A stretch of 64,000 nt of DNA from Chlorocebus sabaeus (GCF_047675955.1 NC_132931.1:3870001-3934000); one strand, 5' to 3'. Positions 1 to 12,812 are shown, counted from the first letter of the stretch. Notes: generated by a model not told the origin, from the letters alone. Numbers and translations: made by a program.

Positions 1-239
1 TTAAGCAGAGAGAATCGTGAACATATCTGAGGGTAGGATTGGTCTGGCAGAGAGAACAGCACGTGCAAAGGCCCTGAGGTAGGAGCATGTCTGGAGGCCA
101 ATTGAGCTGGATCTGTGTGTGTGAAAAAAGTTGGGGGTGGTGGGTGGACAGCACAGGTCACAGGGTCGAAAGAACTTTGCCTTCTGGCTGAGATGGAATC
201 TCTGGAAGGTTTTGAGCAGAGGAATGACGTGACTTGATA
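1..239. other. Intergenic sequence, possible ancient repeat
   Basis: No gene. Text such as GCAAAGGCCCTGAGGTAGG and the later TTTTGAGCAGAGGAATGACG resembles an old interspersed repeat seen many times in mammalian genomes, but I cannot name the family. Confidence 0.3.
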
Positions 240-1158
240 TTGTTTGTTGTTAGATGCAAAAAACATATGTAGGGCTGTAAAACAGACACTTACGCAACCA
301 CCGTTAAAGTCGAGTAAAAGACCACAGCTGGCATCCTGGCAGCCCCACACATCACCCTCCCAACTTTAAACCCTCCACTCCTCCGCAACAGACCATGCTT
401 TCTACACCACTTCTTTCTCTTTGTAGTTCATCACCTCTGTACTCATCTCTAGAAAAGTCTGGTTTTATGTGGCCTATTTTTGAAATTTCTTTTTTCGAAG
501 CAGGGTCTCACTCTGGTGCCCAGGCTGGAGTGCAGTGGTATGATCTCAGCTCACTGCAACCTCCACCTCCTAGATTCATGTGATTCTCCTGCCTCAGCCT
601 CCCAAGGAGCTGGAATTACAAGTGCCCGCCACCACGCCCAGCTAATTTTTGTATTTTTAGTAGAGATGGCGTTTCACCATGTTGGCCAGGCTGGTCTTGA
701 ACTCCTGACCTCAGGTGATCCACCCATCTCAGCCTCCCAAAGTGCTGGTATTACAGGCGTGAGCCACCGTGCCCAACCACTGTTTCTGAAATTTCTGTAC
801 ATGCGGTAATGCTACTTGAGCTTTCTATGCCTGGTCTCTTTCACTAAACATGATTTTCCTAAGGTTAATCAATGTGGTTGCACAAAGTCAGTTTTGTTCA
901 TTTTAGCTGTTGTCTAATATTCTATCATTTGTTCATAATTACCCAAAACTCTACTGTGGATGGATTCATGGGTTGTTTCCAGTTTGGGGCTGTTAGTGAT
1001 GCTGCTGCTATACCCATTCTGGGCCAAGTGGCCTCCATGTTGATCCTCAGGATCTGAACCTAGGAGTGGAGTTGCTGGCTCATAGGGAATGCAGACCTTT
1101 ATCCTAGATAAAGCCAGACTGATTCCCAATCCCATAATAATTCGAATCTTCACCAGCC
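240..1158 (-). mobile_element. Old L1 (L1M-type) remnant, split by an Alu
   Basis: 240-488 and 778-1158 read as the reverse of an L1 3' region, for example TGGGTTGTTTCCAGTTTGGG and CCTAGGAGTGGAGTTGCTGG. Highly diverged, no coding potential. Confidence 0.65.
489..777 (-). mobile_element. Alu, antisense
   Basis: Full-length reverse Alu: short T-rich start, CAGGCTGGAGTGCAGTGG, TGTATTTTTAGTAGAGATGG and a GTGAGCCACCGTGCCC end. It interrupts the old L1. Confidence 0.93.
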
Positions 1159-1163
1159 GATTT

Positions 1164-1190
1164 CTTTCTTTCTCTTTCTTTCTTTCTTTC
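1164..1190. repeat. (CTTT)n simple repeat at an Alu tail
   Basis: Imperfect TTTC units run straight into the T tract of the next Alu; a decayed Alu poly(A) tail. Confidence 0.8.
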
Positions 1191-1487
1191 TTTTTTTTTT
1201 TTATTGAGATGGAGTCTCACTCTGTCACCCGGGCCAGAGTACAGTGGCACCATCTTGGCTCACTGCAGCCTCCACCTCCCGGGTTCAAGCAATTCTCCTG
1301 CCTCAGCCTCCTGAGTAGCTGGGAGTACAGGTGCACGCCACCATGTCCGGCTAATTTTTGTATTTTTAGTAGAGAGAGCATTTCATCATGTTGGCCAGGC
1401 TGGTCTCGAATGCCTGACCTCAAGTGATCTACCTGCCTTGGCCTCCCAAAGTGCTGGGATTACAGGCATGAGCCACCATGCCCGGCC
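1191..1487 (-). mobile_element. Alu, antisense
   Basis: T tract, GAGATGGAGTCTCACTCTG, both Alu arms, and an end at CACCATGCCCGGCC. Confidence 0.93.
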
Positions 1488-1700
1488 CAGTTTCTTGATA
1501 TTGCCAGATGTTTTAATTTGTCTGTTGGGTGGGTGTGCATTTTTCTGTTGACTAATGAGGCTTGTGCCATTTCATTTCCTTGGAAATATACAGTACATTA
1601 TTATTTATTACAGCCATGCGGTACAATAGACCACTAAAGCATCCTCCTTTTGTCTAACTGAAAGTTTGTACCCTTTGATCAACATCTCCCTTTTCCCCAT

Positions 1701-2115
1701 CTGATATTGTTTGGATGTTCATCCCCTCCAAACCTCATGTTGAAATGTGGTCCCCGGTGTTGGAGGTGGGGGTCTCGTGGGAGGTGTTTTGGTCATGGGG
1801 ACAGATCCCTCATGAATGGTTTGGTCTCATCCTCGTGGTAATGAGTGAGTTCTCATTCGTTAGTTCACACAAGAGCTGGTTGTTTAGAAGAGCTTAGCAC
1901 CTCCTCTCCTCTCTCTTGTTCCCTCTCTCGCAATGTGGTGCCAGCTTCACTTTGCCTTCCACAGTGAGTGGAAGCTTCCTGAGGTCCTCACCAGAAGCAG
2001 ATGTTGCTCCATACTTCTTGTACAGCCTGCAGAACTGTGAGCCAAATAAACCTCTTTTCTTTATGAATGACGCACCCTCAGGTATTCCTTTGTAGCAAAC
2101 CAAAATGCACTAAGA
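1701..2115 (+). mobile_element. MST-type (ERVL-MaLR) solo LTR
   Basis: Starts TGATATTGTTTGGATGT, contains GTTCACACAAGAGCTGG and GAAGCAGATGTTGCTCC, then GCCAAATAAACCTCTTTTC with the AATAAA signal, and ends GCACTAAGACA. This is the MSTA/MSTB LTR pattern. No internal sequence is attached. It sits inside an antisense L1 3' region (L1 text resumes at about 2116). Confidence 0.85.
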
Positions 2116-2708
2116 CATCATCCACCCCTATTCCCAGTCTCTGATAACTACCATTTTACTCTCTACTTCTACGAATTCGACTTTTTGAGATTCCACATGT
2201 AAGTGAGATCATGCAATATTTGTCTTTCCGTGCCTGACTTATTGCATTCGGTAAGTTTTTCAGGTTTATCCATGTTGTTACAAATGACAGAATTTCCTTC
2301 TTTTCAAAGGCTGAATGGTATTCCACGGTGTATATATACCACATTAAAAAAACACTTTCCGTAGGTTTTTGGGAAACAGATGGTGTTTGGTTACATGAGT
2401 AAGTTCTTAGTGGTGATTTGTGAGATTTTGGGATACCCATCACCCAAGCAGCATGCACTGAACCCAATTTGTAATTTTATATCCTTCACTCCATTCCCAC
2501 CCTTTCCCACGGAAGCCTTAAAATCCATCGTGTTATTCTTATTCCTTTGCATCCTCATAGCTTAGCCCCCACTTATGAGTGAGAATATATGATGTTTGGT
2601 TTTCCAGTCCTGAGTTACTTCACTTAGAATAATAGTCTCCAATCTCATCCAGGTTACTGTGAATGCCATTCATTCATTCCTTTTTATGGCTGAGTAGTAT
2701 TCCATTGT

Positions 2709-2826
2709 TGGTGTGTGTGTGTGTATATACATATATGTGTGTATATATGTGTGTATATATATGTGTATATATGTGTGTATATATGTGTGTGTGTGTGTAC
2801 ATATATATACACGTGTATGTATATCA
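2709..2826. repeat. (TG)n / (TATG)n microsatellite
   Basis: About 115 bp of alternating purine-pyrimidine units (TGTGTG, ATATATGTGTGTATAT), expanded within the L1. A candidate length-polymorphic, Z-DNA-prone site. Confidence 0.95.
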
Positions 2827-2841
2827 CAGTTTCTTTTTTTG

Positions 2842-3135
2842 TTGTTGTTATTTTTTAGAGACAGAGTCTTGCTCTGTCAGGCTGCAGTGCAATGGCACAA
2901 TCTCGGCTCACTGAAACCTCTGCCTCCCAGGCTCAAGCAATTCTCCTGCCTCAGCCTCCCAAGTAGCTGGGATTACGGGCATGTGCCACCACGCCTGGCT
3001 AATTTTTGCATTTTTAGTAGAGACGGGGTTTCACCATGTTGGCCAGGCTGGTCTTGAACTCCTGACCTCAGGTAATCCGCCTGCCTCAGCCCCCCAGAGT
3101 GCTGGGATTATAGGTGTGAGCCACCGCACCTGGCC
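2842..3135 (-). mobile_element. Alu, antisense, with target-site duplication
   Basis: Flanked by ATATCACAG at 2821-2829 and ATATCACAG at 3136-3144. Complete two-arm Alu inserted in L1. Confidence 0.93.
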
Positions 3136-3486
3136 ATATCACAGGTTCTTTATCCACCCACTGATTGATGAGCATTGGGCTGGTTCCGCGTTTTTGCAAT
3201 TGCGAATTGTGCTGCTATACACATGCATGTGCAAGTGTCTTTTTCGTATAATGACTTCTTTTTCTCTGGGTAGATACCCAGTAGTGGGATTGCTGGATCA
3301 AATGGTAGTTCTACTTTTAGTTCTTTAAGGAATCTCCACACTGTTTTCCACAGTGGTTGTACTAGTTTACATTCCTGCCAGCAGTGTAGAGGTGTTCCCT
3401 TTTCACTGCATCCACACCAACATCTATTACTTTTTCATTTTTTGATCATGGCCATTCTTATGGGAGTAAGTATCTTCCTTTTTGTT

Positions 3487-3760
3487 GTTGTCTTTTAAGA
3501 CAGCGTGTCACTCCATCACCCAGGCTGGAGTGCAGTGGCACAATCTCAGCTCACTGCAACCTCCACCTGTCCAGGGTTCAAGCAATTCTCCTGCCTCAGC
3601 CTCCCAAGTAGCTGGGATTACAGGCGCCCACTACCACACTCAGCTAATTTTTGTATTTTTTGTGGAGACAAGGTTTCACCATGTTGACCAGGCTGGTCTA
3701 GAACTCCTGACCTCGAGTTATCTGCCTGCCTCAGCCTCCAAAAGTGCTGGGATTACAGGA
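3487..3760 (-). mobile_element. Alu, antisense, 5' truncated
   Basis: Starts after a TTG-rich tail and stops at GGGATTACAGGA without the usual GTGAGCCACC end; L1 text resumes at once. Confidence 0.9.
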
Positions 3761-6263
3761 CAATGTCTATTTGGGCCCTTTACCCATTTTTAAACTGAGT
3801 TCTTTGGTTTTTTGCTGTTGAGTCATTTAAGCCCTTGATATATTTGGGGTGTTAATTTGTTACCAGATGTGTGGTTTGCAGATATTTTCTCCCAGTCTGT
3901 GGTTGTTTTGTTACTCTATTACTTGTTTTATTTACTCTGTGGATGCTTTTTCACTGAATGCAATTCCATTTGTTTATTTTTGCTTTTGTTACCTGTGTTT
4001 TTGGGGTCATTTCCAAGAAATCCTTGCCCAAATCAATGTCTTGGAGCATTTCCCCCTTTTTTTTCCTAGGAGTTTTACAGTTTCGGGTCTTACATTTACG
4101 TTTCTAAGCCATTTTGAGGTGATTTTGCACCGTTTCATATTTAATGGATCTTTCTATCTGTCTCTGTAGGGTGATTGTTCAAGTTTTTGCCAATTTTGTT
4201 CTTCAGTTTGTAACTGATTAAACCTTTCATGTTTTCTGGATATCTCTTCTTTGTTATATAGAGCAGAGATCTTCATGGCTTGTCCTGTCATTACAGTATC
4301 TTTTAATGAACAGATGTTGATTTTTAATTTTTCTGCTAAAATCCACCTTTTTTAGTAAACAAGTCCATGGGTTTTGACAGATACACCTCATGGCATCACC
4401 ACCACCACAATTAAAACACAGAATTGCACCACTCTCCAAAATTCCCTCTTGTTACTCCTTTGGAGCCACCACTCCTGATCTACAGCCCCGAGCAACCACT
4501 GATTTGTCTCTGTCAAGGAAATTTTTGCCCTTTCCAGGATTCCATGTAAACGGACACATACTGTTTGAAGCCTTTTGAGTCTGGCTTCCTTCACTTAGAA
4601 TCATGCATCTGAGATTTATCAACGCTGCATGTGTCAATCATCCAGTCTTCATTGCTGAGTAGTATTCCATTCTTTGGGATGCACCACAGTTTGTCCACTC
4701 ACCCGTTGAAGGGCATTTGGGTTGTTTTCCAGGCTTTTTGTTGATTTTGGATAAAGCCTCTATAAACACTTTAGTTTAAAGACTTTTGTGCAATCTTAAA
4801 TTTTCCTTTAAGGAGTGAAATGGCTGGATTATATGGTGAGTGCATGTTTAATTTTCTAAGAAATGGCCAAACTGTTTCCAGAACGGCTGAAGCCTTTTAC
4901 GTTCCCACAGGAGCATAAGAAAGAGCCAGTTGCTCCACACCCCTGCCAGCACTTTGCATACATAGTGATTGTCATTATAATTTACATTTCCTAATGACTA
5001 GTGTCCTTCTTTGCTAGACATATATATATATTTCAAAATATAAATATATTTTAATATAATTAAATACCGTTCAAATATTTGGTCCACTTTTTAGTTGAAT
5101 TTTCGTTTTCTTATTTTTGAATTTTGAGACTTCTTTATATGTTCTGGATGCACCCTTCATTGGCTATACGTTTTGGAAAAATTTTCTCATGTATATGGCT
5201 TGTCTTTTTAGACTCTTAATAGTGTCTTCCAAAAAGCAGAAATTTGGTTTTCTTAATAAAGTATTATTTACTAATTCATTACATATGGATTGCGCTTTTA
5301 GTGTTGAATCTAAGAAATCCTGTCTCTATTGAATTGCCTTTCGACCTTTGTTAAAAATCAATTCACTATATGTGAGTCTATTTCTGGACTCTGTTCTGTC
5401 CCATTGGTCTGTGTGTCTATCTTTTCACCACTGTACAGTCTTGATTCCTGTAGCTTGAGAATAACTCCTGGAATCAGGTAGCATGAATCTTCCCAACTGT
5501 TTTAGTTTTTCAATTTCCTTGACTATTCTAAGTCTTTTGCCTTTCCCTTTAAATCGTAGAATTTGTTTCTCAATTCCTGCAAAAACTGTCTTCTGGAATT
5601 TTGATTGGAATTGCGTTGGATCTATAGATCTGTTTGCGGTAAGGGGGTGGAACTGACATCTTCATATTGACTTTTCAAATCCATGAACATAGGATATCTC
5701 TCCAGTTAGGTCTCTGATTTCTTTCGCCAGCATTTTGTAATTTTAAGCATACAAAGTTTGCACCTTTTTTTCTTTTTTGATACTATTGCAAAAGGTACTT
5801 TTATTTTCCAGATACTTTGAGATATACTTGACAAATAAAACTGTATACACTCAGGGTGTACAATGTGATTATTTGATATATATGTATATTGCATAATGAA
5901 TACCACAATCAAATTAATACGTTCATCCCCATCCATAGTTGCCATTAATGGGGGAGAGAGGGTAAAAACACTTAAAATCTGCTCTCTTATCAAATTTTTA
6001 AAAACACAGTATAATTAACTGTAGTCATTATGTTGTATATTAGATCCCAGAATTTATTTATCTTGTAACTGAAAGCTTATACCTTTTGATCAGTATCTCC
6101 CCATTTCCCCACCCCCAGACCCTAGGAACCACCATTCTACTCTCTGCTTCTGTAAATTCCACTTTTTTAGATTCCACGTATAAGTAAGATCATGCAATAT
6201 TTGTTTTACTGTGTCTGGCTTAATGTCTCTAGGTTTACCCGTGTTGCAAATGTCAGGATTCCC

Positions 6264-6295
<32 letters not shown>

Positions 6296-6589
6296 GTTTT
6301 TTTTTTTTTGAGACAGAGTCTCGCTGTGTCTCCCAGGCTGGAGTGCAGTGGCGCGATCTCGGCTCACTGCAAGCTCCGCCTCCCGGGTTCACGCCATTCT
6401 CCCGCCTCAGCCTCCCAAGTAGCTGGGACTACAGGCGCCCGCCACCACGCCCAGCTAGTTTTTTGTATTTTTAGTAGAGACGGGGTTTCACCATGTTAGC
6501 CGGGATAGTCTCGATCTCCTGACCTCGTGATCCACCCGCCTCGGCCTCCCAAAGTGCTGGGATTACAGGCTTGAGCCACCGCGCCCGGC
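6264..6589 (-). mobile_element. Young Alu, Old World monkey AluY type, antisense
   Basis: Long T tract, close to AluY consensus, with CCAGCTAGTTTTTTGT and ACAGGCTTGAGCCACCGCG. A 15-bp perfect target duplication (AGGATTCCCGTTTTT) starts at 6254 and 6590. Confidence 0.93.
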
Positions 6590-6939
6590 AGGATTCCCGT
6601 TTTTAAGGCTGAATACTGTTCCATTGTGTATATGAGCTGCATTTTCTTTATCCATTCATCCACTAATAGATACTAAGGTTGTTTCCATATCTTGGCAATA
6701 GTGAATAATGCAGTAATGAACATAGTTCAAATATCTCTTCTAGATACTGACTTCCTTTCCTTTGAATATATATCCAGAAGTGGGTTTGCTGGATCATATG
6801 GTAGTTCTATATTTAATTTTTGGAGGATTTTCCATACTGTTTTCCATGATGGCTGCACTAATTTACAAGGGTACCCTTTTTTCCACACCTCTCACCCCAA
6901 GAGATGCTTGTTATCTCTTGCCTTTTTGGTAATAGTCAT

Positions 6940-7245
6940 CTTTTTTTTTTTTTTTTTTTTTTTTTTGAGATGGAGTCTTGCTCTGTTGCCCAGGCTGGAG
7001 TGCAGTGATGTGATCTCAGCTCACTGCAAGCTCCTCCACCTGGGTTTATGCCATTCTCCTGCCTCAGCCTTCCGAGTAGCTGGGATTACAGGAGCCCACC
7101 ACCATGCCCAGCTAATTTTTTGTATTTTTGGTAGAGACGGGGTTTCATCATGTTGGACAGGCTGGTCTTGAACCCCTGACCTCAGGTGATCCACGTCAGC
7201 CTCCCAAAGTGCTGGGATTACAGGCATGAGCCACTACACCTGGCC
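6940..7245 (-). mobile_element. Alu, antisense
   Basis: T26-type tail at 6940-6966, then GAGATGGAGTCTTGCTCTG to CACTACACCTGGCC. Flanks resemble a diverged duplication (AATAGTCATC / AATAACAGCCATC). Confidence 0.92.
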
Positions 7246-7937
7246 AATAACAGCCATCCTAATAGCTGTGAGGTGTTATCTCACCGTGGTTTTGAGTTGC
7301 GTTTCCCTGATGATTAAAGGTGTTAAGAACCTCTTCATACACCTGCTGGATATTTGGATGCCTCTTTTGGAAAAATGTATATTCAGGCCTTTTGTCCATT
7401 TTTGGATCAGGTTATTCAGTTTTTTGCTATTGAGTTGTATGAGTTCCTTATATTAATAAATTTTAGATACTAATCCCTTATCAGGTGTGTGGTTTGCAAA
7501 AACTGTCTTCTATTCCATAGATTGCCTTTTCCTTTGGTTGACTGCTTCCTTTGTTGTGCAGAAGCTTTTTAGTTTCATGCAATCCCATTTGTCTATTTTC
7601 ACTTTTGCTGCCTATGCTTTTGGTATCAAATCCAAAACAATCCTTGCAAAGGCTAATGTCAAGAAGCTTTTTCCCTATGTTTTCTTCTAGGAGTTTTATG
7701 GTTTCAAGTCTTATATTTAAGTCTTTAATCAATTTAGAGTTAATTTTTGTCTATGGTGTAAGAAAATGATCCAATTTCATCCTTTTGCATGTGAATATCA
7801 AGTTTTTCCAATACCATTTATGAAAGAGACTATCCTTTCCCCATTGACTATCTTGGCACCTTTCCCAAAGGTTAGTTGACCACATACATGTGGATTTATT
7901 TCTGGTCGGTCTCTGTCTCTCCCCTGCCACACCCCCC

Positions 7938-8232
7938 TTTTGAGACAGGGTCTCTGTCTGTCTGTCACCCAGGCTGGAGTGCAGTGGTACTACAACCTCA
8001 ACTCATTGCAACCTCCACCTCCTGGGTTTAAGCAATCCCCCCACCTCAGCCTCCTGAGTAGCTGGGACTACAAGCATGCACCACCACTTCCAGATAATTT
8101 TTGAATTTTCTTTGTAGAGATGGGGTTTTGCCATGTTACCCAGGCTGGTCTCAAACTCCTGCACTCAAATGATCCACTCTCCTCAGCCTCCCAAAGTGCT
8201 GGGATTACAAGCAAAAGCCACCATGTCCAGCC
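7938..8232 (-). mobile_element. Alu, antisense, old type
   Basis: TGAGACAGGGTCTCTGTCTG to CACCATGTCCAGCC, many changes from consensus; probably AluJ. Confidence 0.9.
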
Positions 8233-8519
8233 ATCTCTCTTGTGGTCCACTGATCTATGTATGTGTTTTTACACAAATACCTTACTGTTTTGATTACTAT
8301 AGCTTTATAATATAGTTTGAAATCAGAGCATGTGATATCCCCAACTTTGTTCTTCTTTCTCAAGTTTGCTTTGACTACTTGGGGTCTACTGTGGTTCCAT
8401 ATATTTTCTAGAATTGTTTTTTCTATCTTTGTAAAAAATGCCATTAGAATTTTAATAAGGATTGCATTGAAACTGTAGATTGCTTTGGGTAGTATGAACA
8501 TTTTGACAGTATTAGTTTT

Positions 8520-8819
8520 TTGTTTGTTGTTTTGTTTTGTTTTGTTTTTTGAGACAGTCTTGCTCTATCATCCAGGCTGGAGTCCAGTGGCAAAATCTCA
8601 GCTCACTGCAACCTCTACCTCCCGAGTTAAAGCAATTCTCCCACCTTGGCCTCCCAAGTAGCTGGGACTAAAGGCATGTGCCACCACGCCCAGCTATTTT
8701 TTATATTTTTAGTAGAGATGGGGTTTCACCATGTTGACAGGCTGGTCTCGAACTCCTGACCTCAAGTAATCTGCCCACCAAAGTGCTGGGATTACAGGCA
8801 TGAGCCACCACACCCAGCC
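8520..8819 (-). mobile_element. Alu, antisense
   Basis: (TTTTG)n-type tail, then both Alu arms, ending CACCACACCCAGCC. Confidence 0.92.
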
Positions 8820-9060
8820 TTGATAGCATTAGTTCTTCCAATCTACACACACAAGATATCTTTTCACTGATTTGCATATTTCATTTCTTTCATCAATGTT
8901 TTACAGTTTTCAGTGTATAGATCTTTTACCCTCTAGGTTAAATTTATTTCTAAGTGTTTTATTCTTTTTCATGCTATTGTAAATGGGATTTTTTAAAATT
9001 TCTTTTTTGGACAGTTCATTGTTAGTGTTGAGAAACCCAACTGATTTTATTTTCTTTAAT

Positions 9061-9062
9061 TT

Positions 9063-9096
<34 letters not shown>

Positions 9097-9412
9097 GAGA
9101 CAAGTGCATGCAGCTTTCCTGCGTGCATTATTGTGTAGCGGTGAAGTCTAGGATTTCAGTGCACCCATCACCCAAATTGTGAGCATTGCGCCCAGTAGGT
9201 AAGTTTTCAACCCACACTCCCCTCCCATTTTCCCATTCTTTGGAGTCTCCAATGTCGATTCTTCCCTCTGCATGTCCATACGTACCCATTGTTTAGTTCC
9301 CACTGATAAGTGAGAGCATGGAGTATTTGACTTTCTAAGTATTTCATTTAGGACAATGTTGCTGCAAAAGACATGATTTTATTCTTTTTTATGGCTGAGT
9401 ATATTTTTTTTT
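9061..9412 (-). mobile_element. L1 3' end, antisense, with poly(T)
   Basis: T run at 9066-9093 is the reverse of an L1 poly(A) tail, followed by reversed L1 3'UTR text such as GTGCACCCATCACCCAAATT and TGATAAGTGAGAGCATGG. A separate insertion from the L1 to its left. Confidence 0.8.
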
Positions 9413-9480
9413 TCAAAAGAAGACATGCATTTAGCCAACAAACATAAAAAAATGTTCAACATCATAATCATCAGATAAAT
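9413..9480 (+). mobile_element. Short sense L1 ORF2 piece, inverted relative to its neighbours
   Basis: CAAAAGAAGACATGCATTTAG and GCCAACAAACATAAAAAAATG read as L1 ORF2 in the forward direction, while both flanks are antisense L1. It ends where reversed L1 text (CCTTATCCAGTCCTGTGTTG) resumes. Confidence 0.6.
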
Positions 9481-9871
9481 ACATATATATTCCTTATCCA
9501 GTCCTGTGTTGATGAACACTTAGGTTGATTCCATGGCTTTGCTATTAAGGATACTGCTGTGATAAACATACAAGTGCATGTACCTATATATATATACACA
9601 ACAAGGAATACTACTTGGTATGGTATGGTGTGTAGGTGCAAGAGTGAAGAGGATTGGCATTAATTCTTTAAATATTTGGTAGAATTCTCTAATGATGCCA
9701 TCTTGTCCTGGGAAGTTTTTGATTGTGGGTTCAACTTCTTCATTCATTATTGGTTCACATTTTCTGTTTCTTCACAATTTAATCTTGGTAGGTTGCATGT
9801 TTCTAGGAATTTATCTGTTTCTTCTAGGTTATCCAACAATTTATTTGGAAATGTATTTCCAAAGAATAAAC

Positions 9872-9913
<42 letters not shown>

Positions 9914-12810
9914 CAAATTAGATATATATTTCCAAAGAATATATATATTTCCAAAGAAATATGTATATATATAGAGAGAGAGAGAGAGAGAAAATTTAAC
10001 CTCTTTTTTTCCAATTTAGGTGGCTTTTATTTCTTTTTCTTACAAATTGCTCTGGCTAAGACTTCCAGTACTATGTTGAGTGGAAGTGCTGAGATATGGC
10101 ATCCTTGTCCCTGATATGATAAGAAAAGCTTTTAACTTTTCACTGTTGAGAATGATGTGAGCTGTGGGCTTGTCACATATGAACTTTATTTGAGGTACAT
10201 TTCTCCTATGCTTAATTTGTTTGAGAGTTTTTATCATGAAAGCATGTTGATTTTGTCAAATTCTGTTTCTTCATCTTTTGAGATGATCATAAGGTTTTTG
10301 TCTTTCATTCTGTTAATATGGCGTATCACATTTATAGATTTGCATATGTGGAAATATCCTTGCATTTCCCAGGAAGAAACTACCATTGATTATGGTGAAT
10401 GATCTTTTTGGTGGACTGTTGGATTCAATTTACTAGTGTTTTATTGAGGATATTTGCATCTATGTTCATCAGGGATATTGGTCTATAATTTTATTTTCTG
10501 TTATTGTTCTTGTCTGACTTTGGTATCAGGGTAATGCTGGCCTCATCAAATGAAGTTGAAGGTGTTCCTTCCACTTCAATTTTTTGCGAGAGTGAGAAGG
10601 ATTGGGGTGAATTCTTCCTTAAATGTTTGCTAGAATTCTCTAGTGAAGCTGTCTTGTCCTGGGAGGTTTTTGATTATGGCTTCAATCTCTTTATTCATTA
10701 TTGTTCAAATTTTCTATTTCTTCATGATTTACTCTTAGTAGAGTTAAATCCAGTTACATTTAAAGTAATTACAGATAAGTAAGGTTGTATGTTTCTAGGA
10801 ATTTATCCATTTCTTCTAGATTATCCAATTTGCTGGCACATCATTGTTCATAGCAGTCTCAGGATCCTTCATATTCCTGTGTCATTATTTGTAATAACTC
10901 CTCTTTCACTTAAATTTTATTTATTCAAGTCCTATGCTTTTTTTTTCTTGGTTAGTCTAGCTAAAGGTTTGTCACTTTTGCTTATCTTTTCAAAAAACTA
11001 TCTCTTAGTTTTGTTGATCTTTTCTATTTTTTTCTAGTCTCTGATTTATTTCTGCTCTAATATTTATTATTTCCTTACATCTGCTGAATTTGAGCTCGTT
11101 TTTCTTTTTCTTGTTCTTTGAGGTGGGAAGTTAGGCTGTTTATTTTGATATTTTTCTTTTTTTCTAAAGGTAGGCATTTATTGCTCTAAACTTCCCTCTT
11201 AGAACAGCCTTTGCTGCATGTCATAAGTTTTAGTATGTTGTGTTTCCATTTTTTTATATCTCAAGATACTTTTTTATTACCATTTTGATTTTTTTGCTTT
11301 ACCGGTCATTCAGGAGTGTGTCGTTTAATTTATACAAACTTGTAAATTTTCCAAAATTCTTTCTATTATTGATTTCTAGTTTTACACCATTGTAGTCACA
11401 AAAGATATTTGAAATGATTTCAATATTCTTAAATTTGTACGGCTTCTTTTGTGTTCCAACATATGATCTACCCTGGAGAAAGTGTGCACTTGAGAAGAAT
11501 GTATATTCTGCTGCTGTTGGGTGGAATGCTATGTCTATGTCTGTAAGTTTCATTTGGTCTATAGTGTTATTCAAGTCCACTGTTTCCTTATTGATTGTCC
11601 ATCTAAATGATTGATCTGTTGTTGGAAGTGGAGTTTCAAAGTTCTCTACCATTGTATTGTCTTTCAATATTTGCTTCAGTTGCTACAATGTTAGGTGCAT
11701 ACGTATTTACAATTGTTATATCTTCTTGATGAACTGACCCTTTTCCATTATATAGTGCCCTTCTTTGTCTCTTGTAACAGATTTTGACTGAAAATCTATT
11801 TTGTCTAATGTAAATATAACCACCCCTGCTCTCTTTGGTTACTATTTGTTTGGAATTTTTTGCATCCCATCATTTTCAACCTATGTGTGTCCTTAACTCT
11901 AAAGTGAGTTTCCTATAGGCAGTATATTGTTGGATCTTGTTTTTATTTATCCATTCAGCCATTCTGTCTTTTGATTGGAGAGTTTAATCCATTTACATTT
12001 AAAGTAATTATTGATAAGTAAGGACTTGTTATTGCTATTTTGTTGTTTTCTTACTATTTTGTAGTTCCTTTTCAAATTATGTTTTAAAAATTTTTTTCTG
12101 ATTGCTCACTGCTAGTATATAGAAATAATCAGATTCTTGTATATTTAGCTTGTATCCCATCACTTTGCTAAACTCACTTTTAGTTTTAATAGCATATTTT
12201 GCAGATTCATGTTTTGAAATATTGTACATAATCATGTGACATGTCAATAAAGACTTATTTCCTCTTTTTCAATCTATATGACTTTCTTTTTTTCTTGCCT
12301 TATTGTTCTGGCTAGAACCTCCAGTACAGTGTTAAATAGAAGTAGTAAGAGTGACTATCTTTGATTTGTTCTTCATCTGAAGAGAAAACTATTCTATTTT
12401 CACCATTAAGTATGATGTTAATTATGAAACGTTTGTTTTTAAATTTGTTTCTTTGTAGAAAACTTCTATTGAGAAAGTTGCCTTCTATTCCTCGTCTATA
12501 GGGAATTTTTATCATGAATGGGTGCTGAATTTCATTAAATTTTTTTTAATCTACTGAGATGACAATGTGGTTTTCCTTCTTAAGTCAGTTGATTTGATAA
12601 GTAATACTGATATATTTTAAATGTTGATCAAGCCTTGCATTCTAGAGACAAGCTCTATTTGGTCACGATATATTATTCTTTTTATATCTATTGCAGGAAG
12701 AAATTATTAATTTCAATATTATCAACTTTATCAACCTTTTCCTTTATGGTTATCTGTGACATATTTAAATATTTTCCTCCTACACTGAAATCATGAAGAT
12801 ATTCTTGTTT
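9481..12810 (-). mobile_element. Antisense L1 ORF2 remnants
   Basis: Mostly reversed L1 ORF2. At 9620-10150 and 10150-10750 the same landmark (GAATTCTCTAATGATGCC / GAATTCTCTAGTGAAGCTG) appears twice, so two elements overlap. In reverse, 11299-11667 reads as a decayed endonuclease-domain piece (HPTAAEYTFFSSAH). A further, older copy covers about 12100-12800. No complete frame. Confidence 0.78.
9876..9991. repeat. (TA)n and (GA)n simple repeats
   Basis: (TA)n at about 9879-9910, shorter TA pieces to 9972, then (AG)n at 9973-9991, all inside L1 sequence; three near-copies of TTTCCAAAGAA lie between them. Confidence 0.9.
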
Positions 12811-12812
12811 AT

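Larger units (their letters stand above)
2116..5760 (-). mobile_element. Nested antisense L1 fragments
   Basis: A series of L1 3' and ORF2 3' pieces read in reverse: TCTCTACTTCTACGAATTCG (2160), GGTTACATGAGTAAGTTC (2389), GGTAGATACCCAGTAGTGGG (3270), GGTGTTAATTTGTTACCAG (3849), and a second, more diverged series from 4250 (for example GCTGAGTAGTATTCCATTC). Repetition of the same L1 landmarks shows at least three separate insertions. Alus (2842-3135, 3487-3760) and a TG/TA microsatellite interrupt it. No open reverse-transcriptase frame remains. Confidence 0.8.
5761..9060 (-). mobile_element. Long antisense L1 interrupted by four Alus
   Basis: One old L1 in minus orientation can be followed across 5761-6253, 6605-6939, 7246-7937, 8233-8519 and 8820-9060. 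Landmarks include GGGTTTGCTGGATCATATGG (6782), TTGTGCAGAAGCTTTTTAG (7554) and AGATTGCTTTGGGTAGTATG (8477). In reverse, 8205-8501 still reads as a decayed ORF2 C-terminal piece (FYTKIEKTILEN-like text). Inactive. Confidence 0.82.

Noticed and set aside
480..809. Many 60-160 codon frames with text like SAHCNLHLL or RLECSGAISAHC across the window
   Set aside because: These are the standard translations of Alu sequence, not genes.
11299..11667. 122-codon minus-strand frame resembling an endonuclease
   Set aside because: It is a fragment of a dead L1 ORF2 endonuclease domain, not a host gene.
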